Source: Liolophura sinensis (taxonomy: Eukaryota; Mollusca; Polyplacophora; Chitonida; Chitonidae). Taken from it: DNA of 64,000 nucleotides. The position numbers and the translations under genes were made by a program. Under the pieces are notes generated by a model that saw only the letters and a list, made by a program, of their open reading frames with translations, was not told the origin of the DNA and ran no database searches. The stretch is taken from the NCBI RefSeq assembly GCF_032854445.1, contig NC_088296.1:24809604-24873603 (forward strand), read 5' to 3'. This document shows positions 23,181 to 35,290 of this stretch, piece by piece (position 1 is the first letter of the stretch; each line of letters starts with the position of its first letter).

Positions 23181-25150
23181 CTTTTATCACGAAAACGTAA
23201 AAACTACAGACTGTTACAAAAACTTAATGAGTGACGGCAATTCAGTACATTTCACTTTCATTTTCCACTTTAAATTTCTAGATTATAGATACATACGAGT
23301 AGGCCAAACGAAGGCCCTGTCTACCTGTATTATCAGTTTGGCACGGACAACGATAAATTTACATAGCATTAATGCTAGCTTCAAACAAAATAATACATTC
23401 ACAGACAAAGCAGAAACCAATGATGTATTATATGACATAATTGACAATGAAGGGACATTTCCTAACAGCATACCAACAATGGATGTAGACAATGATAGAT
23501 TTAATGATTGCGGTAGTACTGATTCAGAGGAAGAAAATGTTTTGTCGTCAGATTTGTTAGCTGCATGGGCAGTTGAAAATAACATCACTCACACAGCAGT
23601 TGGCAGGCTATTAGTCTTACTTAGAAACCATCATCCAAATTTACCTAAAAATCCCAGGACTCTTTTGGATACTGGACATGTTGTGGGGATAAAGCAGATA
23701 TGTTACTATCATTTTGGACTCCAAGGTTGTGTAATTCGAAGGATAGAATTGAACAAAAATCTGGAATGTATCAAAGTCATAGATGTTCAGGTGAATACGG
23801 ATGGACTCCCCATTTTCAAAAGTAGTGGCCTACTCAGCTGTGGCCTATTTTGGGAATGATACAAAATGAAGCAAAATGCCAGCCGTTTGTCATTGGGTTG
23901 TTTGTTGGACAAGAAAAACCAAAGGATCCTTCTGAATTTTTGAAAGATTTTATCACAGAGTATACAAAGCTAAAACTAGAGGGGATACAATACAAAGGTA
24001 GGCGTTACCAGATTAACATAACATCCTTCATCTGTGATGCACCAGCACGTGCCTTTATCAAACAAATCAAGTGTCACGCAGGTTATTCCGCATGTGAAAA
24101 ATGCCCACAAAAAGGTGTGTATAATGGGAAAATGACATTTCCTGAAACTCATGCAACGCTGCGAACTGATGAATCATTTGATAAGCAGGAAGATAAGGAC
24201 CGTTACACTGGAACAAGTCCGCTTTGCAATTTGTTCTCTATGGTGTCACAGTTTCCAATTGACTGTATGCACTTAGTGTGCCTCGGTGTAATGCGTCGTA
24301 TCCTTGTGTTATTGATAAGGGGTCCACTTACAATTCGCTTAGGGCCTCAGACAAAATTACGCATTTCAGCTGCCTTGCTTCACATGTGTAAATTTATACC
24401 TAAGGAGTTTGCACGAAAATCCCGTTCACTGTCAGAGATAGACCGATGGAAGGCAACAGAATTCCGCATGTTTCTTTTATACACAGGAACTGTTGTTTTA
24501 AAGGACAGCATCGCTGATGAGTTGTACAAAAACTTTCTTCTGCTCTCAGTCGGAATTACCATACTTATAAGTCCGTCTCTCTGCTATCAGTAAGCGGGCA
24601 ATGCACATGAGCTTCTAGTAAGCTTTGTCCAACACTTTGCGCACCTTTACGGTGCTGACCAGGTCGTGTACAATGTAAAAGCTTGCCATTACAGCAGCTT
24701 GTCGCAAGACTGAAAGAGATCTCTCAAATATCTCCCTCAGCTGCTACATTGCCCACAGCTGCTGATGGTGGACTGAAAAAGCAACATTTTCTTGGTCCAA
24801 TTCCACAGGGATATAAATACCAGAACTGTGTCAAATACACAGAAGCTGAACTGGACCATTTCTGTGTTGTAACAGAAAACGACAACAATTGTGTTGGGGT
24901 AGGATCAAAGGTTTGCCTCATCAAAAATATTTTGTATTGTGGTGGAGATGTACTGGTGGTGTATCAGTCATTCAGATCATGTAGACCATTTTTCTCTTAC
25001 CCTCTCAATTCAAGTGAAATCAACATCCACATGGTCACCGACCTCTGTGACAAACTCCATGTTGCTCCCATCCAGGAAGTGGTTCAGAAATATGTGTTGT
25101 TGCCATATAAAACTGTACACGTCGCAATTCCTCTTATTCACAGCTGTTAG
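23181..25150 (+). pseudogene. EnSpm/CACTA-like (Transposase_21/TNP2-like) transposase, broken
   Basis: The reading frame resembles the animal proteins related to CACTA transposases. A basic N-terminal segment reads SRKRKNYRLLQKLNE (23187-23231), then a stop. An acidic stretch with SDLLAAWAVENNITHTAVG follows, then TDGLPIFKSSG (about 23796), LWPILGMIQ after a frameshift near 23830, FICDAPARAFI (about 24031), a GYSACEKC zinc-like pair, FPIDCMHLVCLGVMRR (about 24255) and RWKATEFRMFLLYTG. After TILISPSLCYQ there is another break (about 24593) and an apparent deletion before PLQQLVARLKEI (24686 on). At least three breaks argue for a pseudogene. Which acidic residues are catalytic cannot be fixed without an alignment. 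The next gene lies 0.5 kb downstream on the same strand. Confidence 0.72.
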
Positions 25151-25670
25151 GTACAGAAAAGTTATATACACGTGACATTATGCAGGGTTGGAGTCTTATA
25201 CATGTAGAATCAGTAGCACTAGTCTTTTTTGTGTGTTTTTTAAATTTAATCCAAGAACGATAATTTGATCAAATCTTTTTATTGAGAAAGCCCCAAATGC
25301 CTGCCTTACCATAACTTTCTATTTCCCAGATATTGCCAATATATATGTATGTATATTGATTTAATGATATTGTGGTTCAAGTTTCTAATATTTGTGAAAA
25401 CATTAGAGGACCAAACTAGAGGGATTGTCATTGAAAATGGAAATAAACTTCAGTTATTAGACAATAAATATCTACATACTGTACATACATGTATTTAAAC
25501 GTTTCCAAGCTTGAACTAGCCTAATCATGACACTGTTTAATTATTGTTTCTAAAAATCTAGTGCAGGACTGTAAAAGAGTTGAAGAACAATGTTGTATGT
25601 GACATGCACCCTAAATGTAATTGTGATTTGTGTAAATGTACTGAATTTGTGAATCCTTTCTTATTTACAG
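25151..25670. other. Spacer or 5' UTR intron before the DUF4806 gene
   Basis: AT-rich, no coding content seen. It ends in a strong splice acceptor (TTCTTATTTACAG at 25670), which implies an untranslated first exon somewhere upstream. Confidence 0.5.
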
Positions 25671-28600
25671 ACATACATGTCATTGACAATGTATGCCGTC
25701 GTAGTTTTTGTGGAGACGGATAAAGTAGAGCTTGTTGCTTCCAACTGGTTACAGTCTCAGACAAAAACTTTTTGGCCACCGTATCGCAATATGTCTAACG
25801 TAACTAAAGCTGTAAAAGACAGAGTAGCAGCTGACAAAACTTGGCCAAGTTACAGCATCCGCATCCTGTCTGCTTGTGGTGAGTATCATGTAAAATGTTT
25901 CATTATTAATTTTAATTCATTATATTACATGTTAGACATACGGTTCAGAAAATGGTGATTCTAAGATTCTAAATAATGCTGCATATACTTCAAAGGGAAA
26001 AACTAACCATTTTAAGAAGTGTAAACCACATATTAATTAGTCTCTTGTTACCTGCAGGCTGCAGAACTGTACATTCATGGGGCAGTTTTGACCTTCAAAC
26101 CATCAGAAAATAGCTCCAAAGTATTCCTTTTTGATATCAAAAAATGAAAAAAAACCTCTGTGATGGTGAATCATTACAATCATGTTCGCCGACAACCCAC
26201 TCAGATGAATGACTTGAGGCAGGTTTTCCATACATTGTTTTACAGGTCCTGCAGAAAGTGTCATGCAAATGTAAAAATTCATCTCAGGTGCTGCACTTTA
26301 ACATAGACACCAGTCAGTTTCACACCCCTGCCTTGCATTCCTCTACCGATAGCAATTAAGCATCTTATATTGGTGCAGCAATGTTTCACTGGTATCACAA
26401 GTGTGCAACAAAGCAATGGTTTACTTCTAGTGCTCTAGTTTCCTCAATGTATGAAGTTGGTGGCCATTGTGCAAATACATGTAAGGTAATATTGAATACT
26501 TAAATGATGTTAAAACAAAACAAAATGAACGTAGAGTGGAAAGAGAATAACCAAAGCAGTGACGTGTGTGAGACATTGGGATATTTGGCTCACACAGCCG
26601 AATGAAAACGTCTCCATGTCACTTACCTCAGACAGGGTTTTATTCTAACTGTTCATGTGATTGCAAATATACTACCACACATGCCCATTAGCAGCGCGTT
26701 TGGACAGAATTAGGTAAAAATAAATACTTGTTTAAGTGTTGACAATTAAGAAATTGAGAAAACTCGGTTCGCTGTATTGTTTGCACATAACAATGGGCAA
26801 TATGAAAATGAAATGCATAGGTGCCAGGCCTTGGGGAACAAATGCCCCCCACAGCAAAGTCCCAGAATATGCTGGGATAAACCACAATTGGTCAGTCAGG
26901 TTTAAACCACATTTGATCTATCATCTTATTGCCTAATTCAGATATTCTTGCCACTGGGCCGTGGCGCAGGGAAGCCAGTGATCAACATGTTGGGATGCAA
27001 ATTCAAACTTTTCGAGAACAATGATGCGAGTAGCGCTTTGAAAACAGAGCCGTATTTGCTGGAGAACTAGCGCATTCCATCACTGTATAATACAGGAGGG
27101 AAGTTGTCGGTGACTTGCCAAAGGTCAACTGGTGGTTTTTTCCCTGGTTTGTTCCCGGTTTTTTTTCCCACCCAACCATAAATACTGACCTTCTGTCATA
27201 TAAGGGAAATACTCATGAGTACGGTGTAATAAAAATGGACTGTAATCAGTCAGTCAGTCAAATGTTCTGCATTTTCCATGCAGATAGCTATGAGGATGGC
27301 AGAGGAAAGCTTCGAATGGCCGAGGAAACCTCAGACATACAAACAGACGATGAAGTTGGAATGGGGAAGGGTGCAAGAAGGTACATGGAGAGAACAGCAT
27401 TAAAACAACACTATTACAACAATAAGTCTCCTGTAAAGAATAAAGAGAAACAAATCAAAACTTAAAACACTATCGCCCACAGCCATGGAGTAGTGGCTAG
27501 CGCTCTTGGCTGCTGAAGTGCTGGTCAAGACATCCCGGGATCGATTTCCCATAGTGTCAGGGAATGTTTCTCTCATTCCAGGCCGTTTAGTTGATTGGTT
27601 ATGGGGCTTTTATTTGCAAGGTGGACGACAACGCTTGTAAGTACCAAGAAAAATTGGGTAATATTGGTATTAATGGACTGCAATTCGTTTGAGACCTCCT
27701 GCTGTCCACCTTTGATCATGTGGAGAAGTGGTCAGTGACTTGCCAATGGTCGGTGGTTTTCCCTAGTTTCTTCCAGGGGTTTCTTCCACCCGGGGATGCC
27801 CAGAAATACTGACTCGCCATCATATAACAGAAATACTGAAAGGAACGATCTCAGCCTTGCTTCACAGAGCAAATTAAGATCGAGCTCCTTCCAAACTCGC
27901 ATTTTTTTTTCTGACAATAGCACTATCATATTTTGATAGTGAACAATAATGTACACATGTTATAATGCACCGATTGCCTTACTGTACAGGCGCAAAGAGT
28001 GAACACTATACAGTGACACAGACGATGATGGTGATGATGAAGCTGTTGCCGGACCAGTTAAACGCAAACACCTCCCCCCAGCCCCGCCAGTCCCGCCAAT
28101 CCCGCCAGTCCCACCGTTTCCAAGCCTCCATGCTCCTGCTGGTATACAACTGGACAATCGACAAGGTACCGTGTCCTATCTTACATAAATTTAACATGTA
28201 AGGCTTGTTTTTGGAGTTCAAGGTCAAATGCCACATTTTTAATTTTCGTTAAAACAACCATAAACAGCATCAACTGGAATATGTGTATTTATTAATTGAG
28301 CTTGTGACCTTAAAGTTATTCGAAAGGTGCCCTGTTGCAAATCTGTAGAACAGCTCAGCAGGGCTCAAAAAATACGGTCGCCAACTCGCCATCGGCGACT
28401 AATTGAAAGGCTTTGGCGAACGAAAAAAAATGTATTGTCGCCAGTGTGGCGCGTAAAATTTGGAAAAATTCGCCTTCATGGCGAGAAAAATGATTTGTTT
28501 ACTTTTGTATTTATCGCCGACAGCCCCCGAAATTAGCGACTTATTTCGGCAAAACTAAAAGCAGGCTGACGTTAAGTTGCACGTATGCTGTATGCACGTA

Positions 28601-31600
28601 TTTGTATTCACATGTACCACAGACCTACAGCACGTTGTTTTTCTATGCGTATATAGATATGCGCGGAGACTTTCACGGTTCAACTTTCCCCTAGAGGTGT
28701 CTTTAAAATGCTCATTGTGCCGATAGAGACGTATCGAGGCACGCTTTTTGCGATTAAGGGGAGGTAAGTCTGATCGTCTCATGTGATGGCCGATCGTCTC
28801 AGAATGTCATAAAATCTACAAAACGCATAGTATTTCACCATCATTTCTTTTCAAATGGTACGTATATTGTGCAGGTTTATTTATATTCTCTACGCGCCCA
28901 ATACAAGAGCAGGCTTTAAGCTTGTCTCATTTTTTATTTGCTAGCCAAACAAAGACAATAGATATCTTAAACCTATTATTAAGGCAATGCCGCCATATAC
29001 ATATATTCGGGAATATTTCTAGTGGCTGATCTGAATCACTTTCTGCAACCAGAAGTTTAAATACGACTGGTTTGGGATTCCAGTCTATGTTACCGGTACA
29101 TGACGTCCCCCAGGTTACAGAAAGTGATGGATTGAAGTAGAATATACAAGCTCTGACGGTCTTGTCATAAACGTGCTGTGTGCGGCAGTTTATGGGCCAT
29201 CAGGTACATCACGCACTGATACATCGCACTGAAAGGACCGATGATGTAACTAAATCAACAGCCTGATCTTGAAAGTTGTGTGACAACAAATAACACTAGC
29301 TGTAGACAGATTTCATTAAATCTAAACAGTGTGTACATTAAATATAGTTATAATGCTCTTTTTCAGCCACAGACAGAGAAATACTAAAGGCTATCACTGC
29401 TGTCCAGGTATCTTTGGATGAAGTTCGCAAAGAGGTTTTGTCCCAAGGACAGCTGCTGAACACGATGATCAGCAAAGAGGCATCGAGTGGCACCATAGAT
29501 GTGATGGATACCTTTCCGATAAAGTCCATGGAAGAGCTGGATGGAATGGAAAACAAAATTGAAGATAGAGAAATTGCTAAATCACTGGTAAGTTGGTTGA
29601 TATCTGTCTGTTCATCTATTTGTAAGCAAGCTTAAGCTGACAACTCATCTTCTCTTACTTCAATATGCTGCTTCAATTATTTCTGAAGTTTTTGCCCTAT
29701 TATCATAGATATTGATGACAGTAAATGCTTGTCCGATTTTGGACAATATGCGCCTATACCTGCAAGAGAGCTTGTCAACGCATCTGCTCCTAAACTCATC
29801 ATAGGATTCTCTTGTAACGTGGTAAACAAAACGGATGCCATGCTGGGATGGTCATCTCGTCTTGGGTGTTACATGGCTGCAAATATTTCCAGAGTTGAAA
29901 CTTCGTGGACGTGATGGATTTCTTATTTGGATCCAGCTGCTACAGTGTTTTCCAAATGGTATTGTCGTGGTCAAAACCAATTGAGTTACCTCAATGAAAC
30001 TTAGTGGGCTGATAATTTTTTTGTACTGGTATGGCAGTTTTATGTCACTATTGTGCCTTATGCTTTATTCTATGTGTTTTTTCTACCTTCCTATGGCTGC
30101 TGGTAGATGTAGAGGGCGGGGGACATAGGTGGGAGGTCTTATGGTACATAATAATCTATGGCGGAGGGAGTACATAGATAAATATGGTCCACAGCGGCTG
30201 ATTTGGATGGGGAGGGGGGAAGCATGGTGCATTACCATTATCAGCGGCGGGGGATTTAGGGGAGGCTTGGTACATAATAATGATTAACGGAAGGGGACTG
30301 GAAGGGCAATGGCAGTACATAAAGATGATCTGTTATGGAAAATGGAAAGGGGGTTGGGGGTGGCAGTATGTTAAGGTGCCGTTAAATGAAAGAAAATAAG
30401 GTAAAGCAGCTTGAGTAACATCAGAGAATTTGCAAGGTGATATTTCAGGACATGAGATGTTTCACCTTAAGGATTGATGAATAGAATTAGTATGGGGAGT
30501 TAGAGTGATAATTTCAATTTCAATTTATTATTCAAGCACAACTTATACTCACATATAAACATGGCTCAGATAAGCATTAGGAGGGATGAATTCACTTAGT
30601 ATTACTTGAGCCCTCGGGTCCAGGGGTTTTTTGTTAGCGCAGCTTCATGTTCAAAGAAGTAGCATTTGACTCCCACCCAACCCATCACCACCCTAGCCAA
30701 CTTTTGGCAAACAACTGTATTGCTTTACAGCTTGAAAATTTCATTTAGCATCACTTTCAGGATGTAAAAAAAAACAATATAGGTAACCATCAATGCTATT
30801 TTGGCTTTACAACACAAGGTTATTATACCAGTATGTAATATTATTGTAGGTCAATCAACTCAGCCTCATCGGGGGTTCTAATCTTAAGGAGGCGACCAGA
30901 TGGGTGATGTCTCAAACCATATCCCACAATGTTGCTCTGAACCTTAATTGGGCAGGGAGGAAGGGCTGGAAAGGTCAGCAGACTGAACCGAAGAGAGCAT
31001 TTGGTGGTCTGCGCCTATGCGCTGCAATGAAAAGTAAGCATTTTACTCAGCATTTGTTTTTGATATTAATGTATCCTGGACAAAGTTTATGTGCCTGCAT
31101 TTTGGTCCTTGGCAATTTGCTTACCATCTATTGCATTGGTGATTGGTGGGTGAAATATTATAGTTTTTCATTCTCTCTTTTTTTTTCATGACCTAATTGG
31201 AGTTGAAGAACGTTCATTTTGTCTGTTTTACCTCAGTCTTGTATTTTGAGGGGAAGAAAACTAAAGAACCACAAGTATCCTAGCTAAAAGGGCTTTCGTT
31301 CCTTATTCTATAGTTGGTTGTACTTTTGGTAGCATGGTAAACTGCTAATTATGCTAATTACTGGGAGCTGCCAACATTGAACTGAACTGTTCTGTCATGG
31401 AGTAAGTTAAAAAAATTCTTTATGTACTATCCCCTTCAAATATTGTTGTTGCTTTTTGTTACATTTAATAGAGATGGGAGATCGTAACAGTCCTTTTAGA
31501 AATATAAGCTGAACTGTCCTGATCATAAAAAATGCTTGAAACAATCCCTACCTACAAAGAAGAAGAGTCTAGGAGATCAAAGATGGCAGCTCCAAGTAAC

Positions 31601-34213
31601 TACCATAATTGGCAGTTGATTGTGGTGTTGTAAGTCATAATTTCAAAGTGCGTGCAACTATACAAGTGGAATGAAAGGCCTTTAAGCTAGGATAATTGTG
31701 GTCCTTTAGTTTTCTTACACTTAATGAAATAAAATCCTGTCAGGTGATTCAATTGCTTAAATAATGGACTATCTTACAGAACTGACCTTTTGTTTGACAG
31801 GCAAAGCGGCAGGCATGAACGCTCAAACAACTGGTCCATACTGATTGTCCATTATGTAGTTGATTAGAGGCCCTGAAGGGGACTTTTACTTCTATTTCCC
31901 ATAATAAATCCTGTCAGGGTCATCATGTTGCCTTGATGAATTGACCAGTTGTTTTTGGGCTCCAGCCTTCAGCTCAGGGGTTTAGCCAGAAATCTGAAGC
32001 AAGGTGTCCAATTTGCCCGTTAAGAGGTCATTTTTCTTGAGAAGGGTGTCCAAATTTGAAATTTTCCTATCTCACTTATGTTAAAACTGTTGAAAATAGC
32101 CTGATAAAGTGGGACCAGTTTCAATTTTGCCTATCCAGTTGGAACGTTGCTTGGCTTCTCCCTTAATTCCGTTTGATAATCCATTATCTAGGGTGTTAGT
32201 TGACACAAATAACACAACAGTACCTGTAATAGTATGCAGGGCGCAAATTATAATATTAGAATTTCCACTCATCAACATTGCTATTATAGCAAGTCCAAGA
32301 ACAACTCCAAGAAAAGACATACAATTCATTTTGACTCTATATTTTGGTACCTTGCTACATTTCGCAAATTATACAAAGGGTATTGCAATTCCGAATTAAA
32401 CACAGAGTATTCTGCAAATTCTTTTATTATGCCACAAAGACCTTAAAAGCATAGTAAGGGTTGATAACAAGTTAGTCTCAAATGAACAATAGTTCACAAA
32501 AATATTTTTATTTATTGTCTGCGATTTTTTCTTACAAAGTTATGAGGATTTGAAAATTTGACTTTATGGGAGCCTATTGAGAACCAAAGAACCAGTGACG
32601 TCACAGGAATTTGTTAATTCCGCAGCAATTGTTTATTCCGGCACCAAACTTTCATGATTTAATACGCAAGCCAATATCACCCAAAGCATTTTAATCGAAG
32701 ACGTAGTATCCATCCTACATGTATGATCTACAGTACTGAAAGCAGAATTATGACATCACTAGACCTTTTTATGGCCGAAACAGGCCTCCATTGAATCTAA
32801 GATTTCAAACGCTTATAACCTGGTGAGGAAAAATCGTAGAAAAATAATAAAAATATTTTTACAAACAATTTTTTATTGCCTTTCATATGACGATAAACTT
32901 CGGTGAGGCCTTATTTTCTTTTCTTTTAAACGGGCTATGCCGGACATTTTTAGCAAAAAGTGGAAGTGGTAGTCGCAAATCAATCCAATCCTATGCCATT
33001 ATTAAAGAACAGCCCAAAATATTGCCCTTTACCATAAATCAGGCTCATTGATGCATGCCTTAGTGTTTAGAACAGCAGGTAAAGTTCAATAAAACCGTTA
33101 ATTCGGGTCGAATTAGCAATTTTGTCAACTTAATCAACGGTTTTCATTGCTAAAGCGTGCATGAATGAGGCTGATTTTTGGTGGGAAGTATTATTTTGCC
33201 TAGTTCTTTACCAATAACATAAGAGTTGATTGATTTGTGACTATCAATTTTTTTTGCTGAAAATATCCGGTATAGCCCCTTTAAGTAATTTCTTGGTTAT
33301 CGGATTGGTCAATTACTGCTGGTTACAAAACTCGTTACATACTATAAAGGGATTTAGTTGAACTTGTCATTTTATAAGATTGGAAAAACAGATACATTAA
33401 AAGAGCGGCATATACAAAACCTTAATGGTGTAACCGACGTAGGAAAGATGGCTTAATGTCACTTGTGTTGTGTTGTCGGTATAAGGTACGCTATTGTGAG
33501 AAAACAATAAACAGTATTTTATTCCGACAAGAGTAGCAGAATAGGATCGGCGAACAGGCGAATGAATAATGTTCATGAAAAATTATGACCAGTTCTAATC
33601 AACCGTATTACAGAATCCGACCTCTTGACACTGTCCTTCCAAAATTTGCCTTGAAAGTCCCATTTTGATCAGAAGTAGCTATAAATGGGTAAAATTAGGT
33701 TACCCACCCGTCTGAGGTGCCCCTTTAGTTTAAGTATGCTTGCCCCTCAGCATCTTGAGTAAGGCCTATATGATATTTTTTGAGCGTGAATGCATACAAA
33801 TTATTCACATGATCAGTAGTACAAGCTGGCCTCATAAACACATCCCGTGATCTCAAACCATCTCGAATTGGATGATTTGAAAGCCAATTGTTTTGTTTCT
33901 TTAAAAGGGCTTATTCTCATTTGCCTAGGATGATTCTATACACGTTGACGTGTAGTTATTTCGATACAGTTGTATTCAAAGAAACTGACAGTTAATTTGC
34001 CTTGTGAAATGTGTGTTCACAGAATCGATGCTGAAGAACGTTGCCTTCAAAACAACAGAAGACCAGGTCGAGAGAGAAATGATGATATGGCTTCGCAACG
34101 CCTGCGACAGGCATGGGGGCAGGAAGAGGCGCGCTGAGTCTCAAGCCACTGTGTCCGTAGTGACTGTTTCGGAGAACAGCGAAATCGCCGAAATCACTGA
34201 AAATGAACTTTGA
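25671..34213 (+). CDS. DUF4806-domain protein, six coding exons, complete (348 aa predicted)
   Basis: Coding exons: 25671-25878 (ATG at 25677), 27284-27380, 28014-28165, 29367-29587, 30850-31033 and 34023-34213 (stop TGA). All have GT/AG borders and the phases 1, 2, 1, 0, 1 join without a stop; the coding length is 1047 bases. Exon 1 gives the VELVASNWL...TFWPPYRN module that begins such proteins. Exon 2 has KLRMAEETSDIQTDDEV. Exon 3 is acidic, then proline-rich (PPAPPVPPIPPVPP). Exons 4-5 carry the DUF4806 region (PIKSMEELDGMENKIED, then LIGGSNLKEATRW and ALNLNWAG with KRAFGGLRL). Exon 6 ends with VEREMMIWLRNACDRHGGRKRRAES. The family's biochemical role is unknown to me; similar proteins are common in invertebrates and fish. 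The intact splicing frame suggests a live gene, unlike the transposase relic upstream. The first ATG could instead be the one at 25689. Confidence 0.85.
26955..27245 (+). mobile_element. SINE with S1-type tail, in intron 1 of the DUF4806 gene
   Basis: Its head (GCCGTGGCGCAGGGAAGCC) is unlike S1. The 3' part (GGTGACTTGCCAAAGGTC, GGTGGTTTTTTCCCTGG, CATATAAGGGAAATACTCATG, AGTACGGTGTAATAAAA) is a longer version of the tail also seen in S1 and at 27475-27845. It ends 40 bases before exon 2. Confidence 0.65.
27475..27845 (+). mobile_element. tRNA-derived SINE (family S3), in intron 2
   Basis: Clear tRNA-like head: the A box lies in AGTAGTGGCTAGCGCTC and the B box in GGGATCGATTTCCC. The body has GGTGGACGACAACGCTTG, and the 3' part shares GTGACTTGCCAATGGTCGG and CATCATATAACAGAAATACTGA with the SINE at 26955. 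Confidence 0.75.
30105..30380. repeat. Degenerate G-rich minisatellite in intron 4
   Basis: Loose repeats of a roughly 60 bp unit with GTACATAATAATG and runs such as GGCGGGGG, GGGGAGGGGGG and GGGGGTTGGGGG. Confidence 0.55.
31254..31722. mobile_element. MITE-like inverted-repeat element in intron 5
   Basis: The left arm from GAAGAAAACTAAAGAACCAC (31254) through CTAGCTAAAAGGGCTTTCG and GGGAGCTGCCAAC (to about 31375) matches the reverse complement of 31565-31722 (AAGAAAACTAAAGGACCAC, CTAGCTTAAAGGCCTTTC, GGAGCTGCCATC). Arms are over 100 bp with indels. No coding capacity. Confidence 0.75.
32923..33288. mobile_element. MITE with about 145 bp inverted arms and TTAA ends, in intron 5
   Basis: The left arm starts TTAAACGGGCTATGCCGGAC and continues through TAGCAAAAAG, TAGTCGCAAATCAATCC, AAAGAACAGCCCAAAATA and AAATCAGGCTCATTGATGCA. 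The right arm is its imperfect reverse complement, ending GGTATAGCCCCTTTAA. The TTAA at both borders fits a piggyBac-type target site. The two arms could fold into one long hairpin. Confidence 0.8.
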
Positions 34214-34600
34214 TCGGTCCAAGCTATTTTCCTGTGCTTGATTTAAGAGTCAACTCTTTTTGTACCATTGGTGCAGGTGGGATCAATTAAACTATTTGAA
34301 ACTTACATATACATGTTAGTTGAGTTCCTTACTTTATAAATGTAAATAAGTTCTGAAACTGTTTTGATGATTCACTGGTCTCCCACCAGTTAGTATTCTT
34401 CATCAAACCTTTTGCAAAGTGCTGCTACGGTAACATTTTCAACCTTAAAGCCAAAGGTTTTGACTGTTGTACTGTTTGGCATATATGTTGCTTTCTTGTC
34501 GACCAATAGAAAAAGGTTAAAAAAATATCAAGGTAGGGTTTCTACAAATATCAATTTAACAAATGTCGCTGAATGATTACTTTTATTCCTAGGAAAAGCA
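34214..34600. other. 3' flank of the DUF4806 gene
   Basis: Probable 3' UTR and spacer. No poly(A) signal of the AATAAA type is evident close to the stop, and no other gene is seen. Confidence 0.4.
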
Positions 34601-34960
34601 ATGGATTTGATTGGGGATAAGCATTCTGGGTCACTATATCTGTTTAGGACCAGTTATGAACAAAGAGTACATTGGTCCAATTCTAAATGTACTGTACTGG
34701 CGCTATTCTTACAAAGATTGGCGCTGTATTGGCCTAATAAATTTATGCAACTCTGGGCCAATCAATGTATTACTACACTGGTCCAATGCATGTTTAAAAA
34801 TGGATACATAATGGTGAAATTCCCAAACCAGTACTGGACCAGAGCCGCGCCACTGTGCAAAACGTGTATTGGTCCGATAATGGTTTCCCCAAATGGCCCA
34901 ACTGAATACGTGTCAGCGTGCCAATATTGGTCCAATGCTTTTATGTTTATTGGGTAACAT
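34601..34960. repeat. TTGGTCC-rich dispersed repeat (relative of 22200-22480, inverted)
   Basis: The reverse complement begins CCCAATAAACATAAAAGCAT and holds repeated TTGGACCAAT and TTGGCC motifs like those at 22207-22475. Likely a non-autonomous DNA transposon. It abuts the DIRS element. Confidence 0.5.
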
Positions 34961-34964
34961 GGGT

Positions 34965-35290
34965 TCTAACCACAGCGGAAGAGCTGTTTCTCATACTTAC
35001 AAGCAGGGCAGCAGTCAGGCTATGACTACAACTTTAAGGGCACATGTTTTAAGCATCCTTGTCAATATTTACATTTGTGCATGCGCTGTGGAGGTGACCA
35101 TTTCAATGTGCAGCATGCAAAAATCATTTCTCCCTCAGCAACCGCCCCTTTCTTGGCAAAAGAAGGAGTTCACTCCAGTTTATCGCTAATACTAGACAAA
35201 CATTCAACACAAACCGGTACACGTATACCAACCCCAGAGCACGAAACCCATCTCTCCCCACCCCCCCCACTCCAGATATATGGGCTTTAG
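34965..35290 (+). pseudogene. DIRS element: gag-like C-terminal fragment
   Basis: The frame near 35011 reads SGYDYNFKGTCFKHPCQYLH, then LCMRCGGDHFNVQH, a cysteine/histidine-rich end typical of DIRS gag proteins. The rest of gag is absent to the left, where another repeat begins. A C run (CACCCCCCCCAC) lies just before the polymerase part. Confidence 0.6.

Noticed and set aside
24660-24695. Mini-intron GTAAAAGCTTGCCATTACAG in the transposase gene
   Set aside because: About 20 bases is too short for a spliceosomal intron; a deletion in a dead gene explains the break better.
29729-29914. Open frame within intron 4 of the DUF4806 gene
   Set aside because: No acceptor or donor makes it join the phase-0 borders of exons 4 and 5, and the exons join well without it.
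32081-32399. Overlapping open frames on both strands in intron 5
   Set aside because: Hydrophobic but without a recognisable domain; likely chance.
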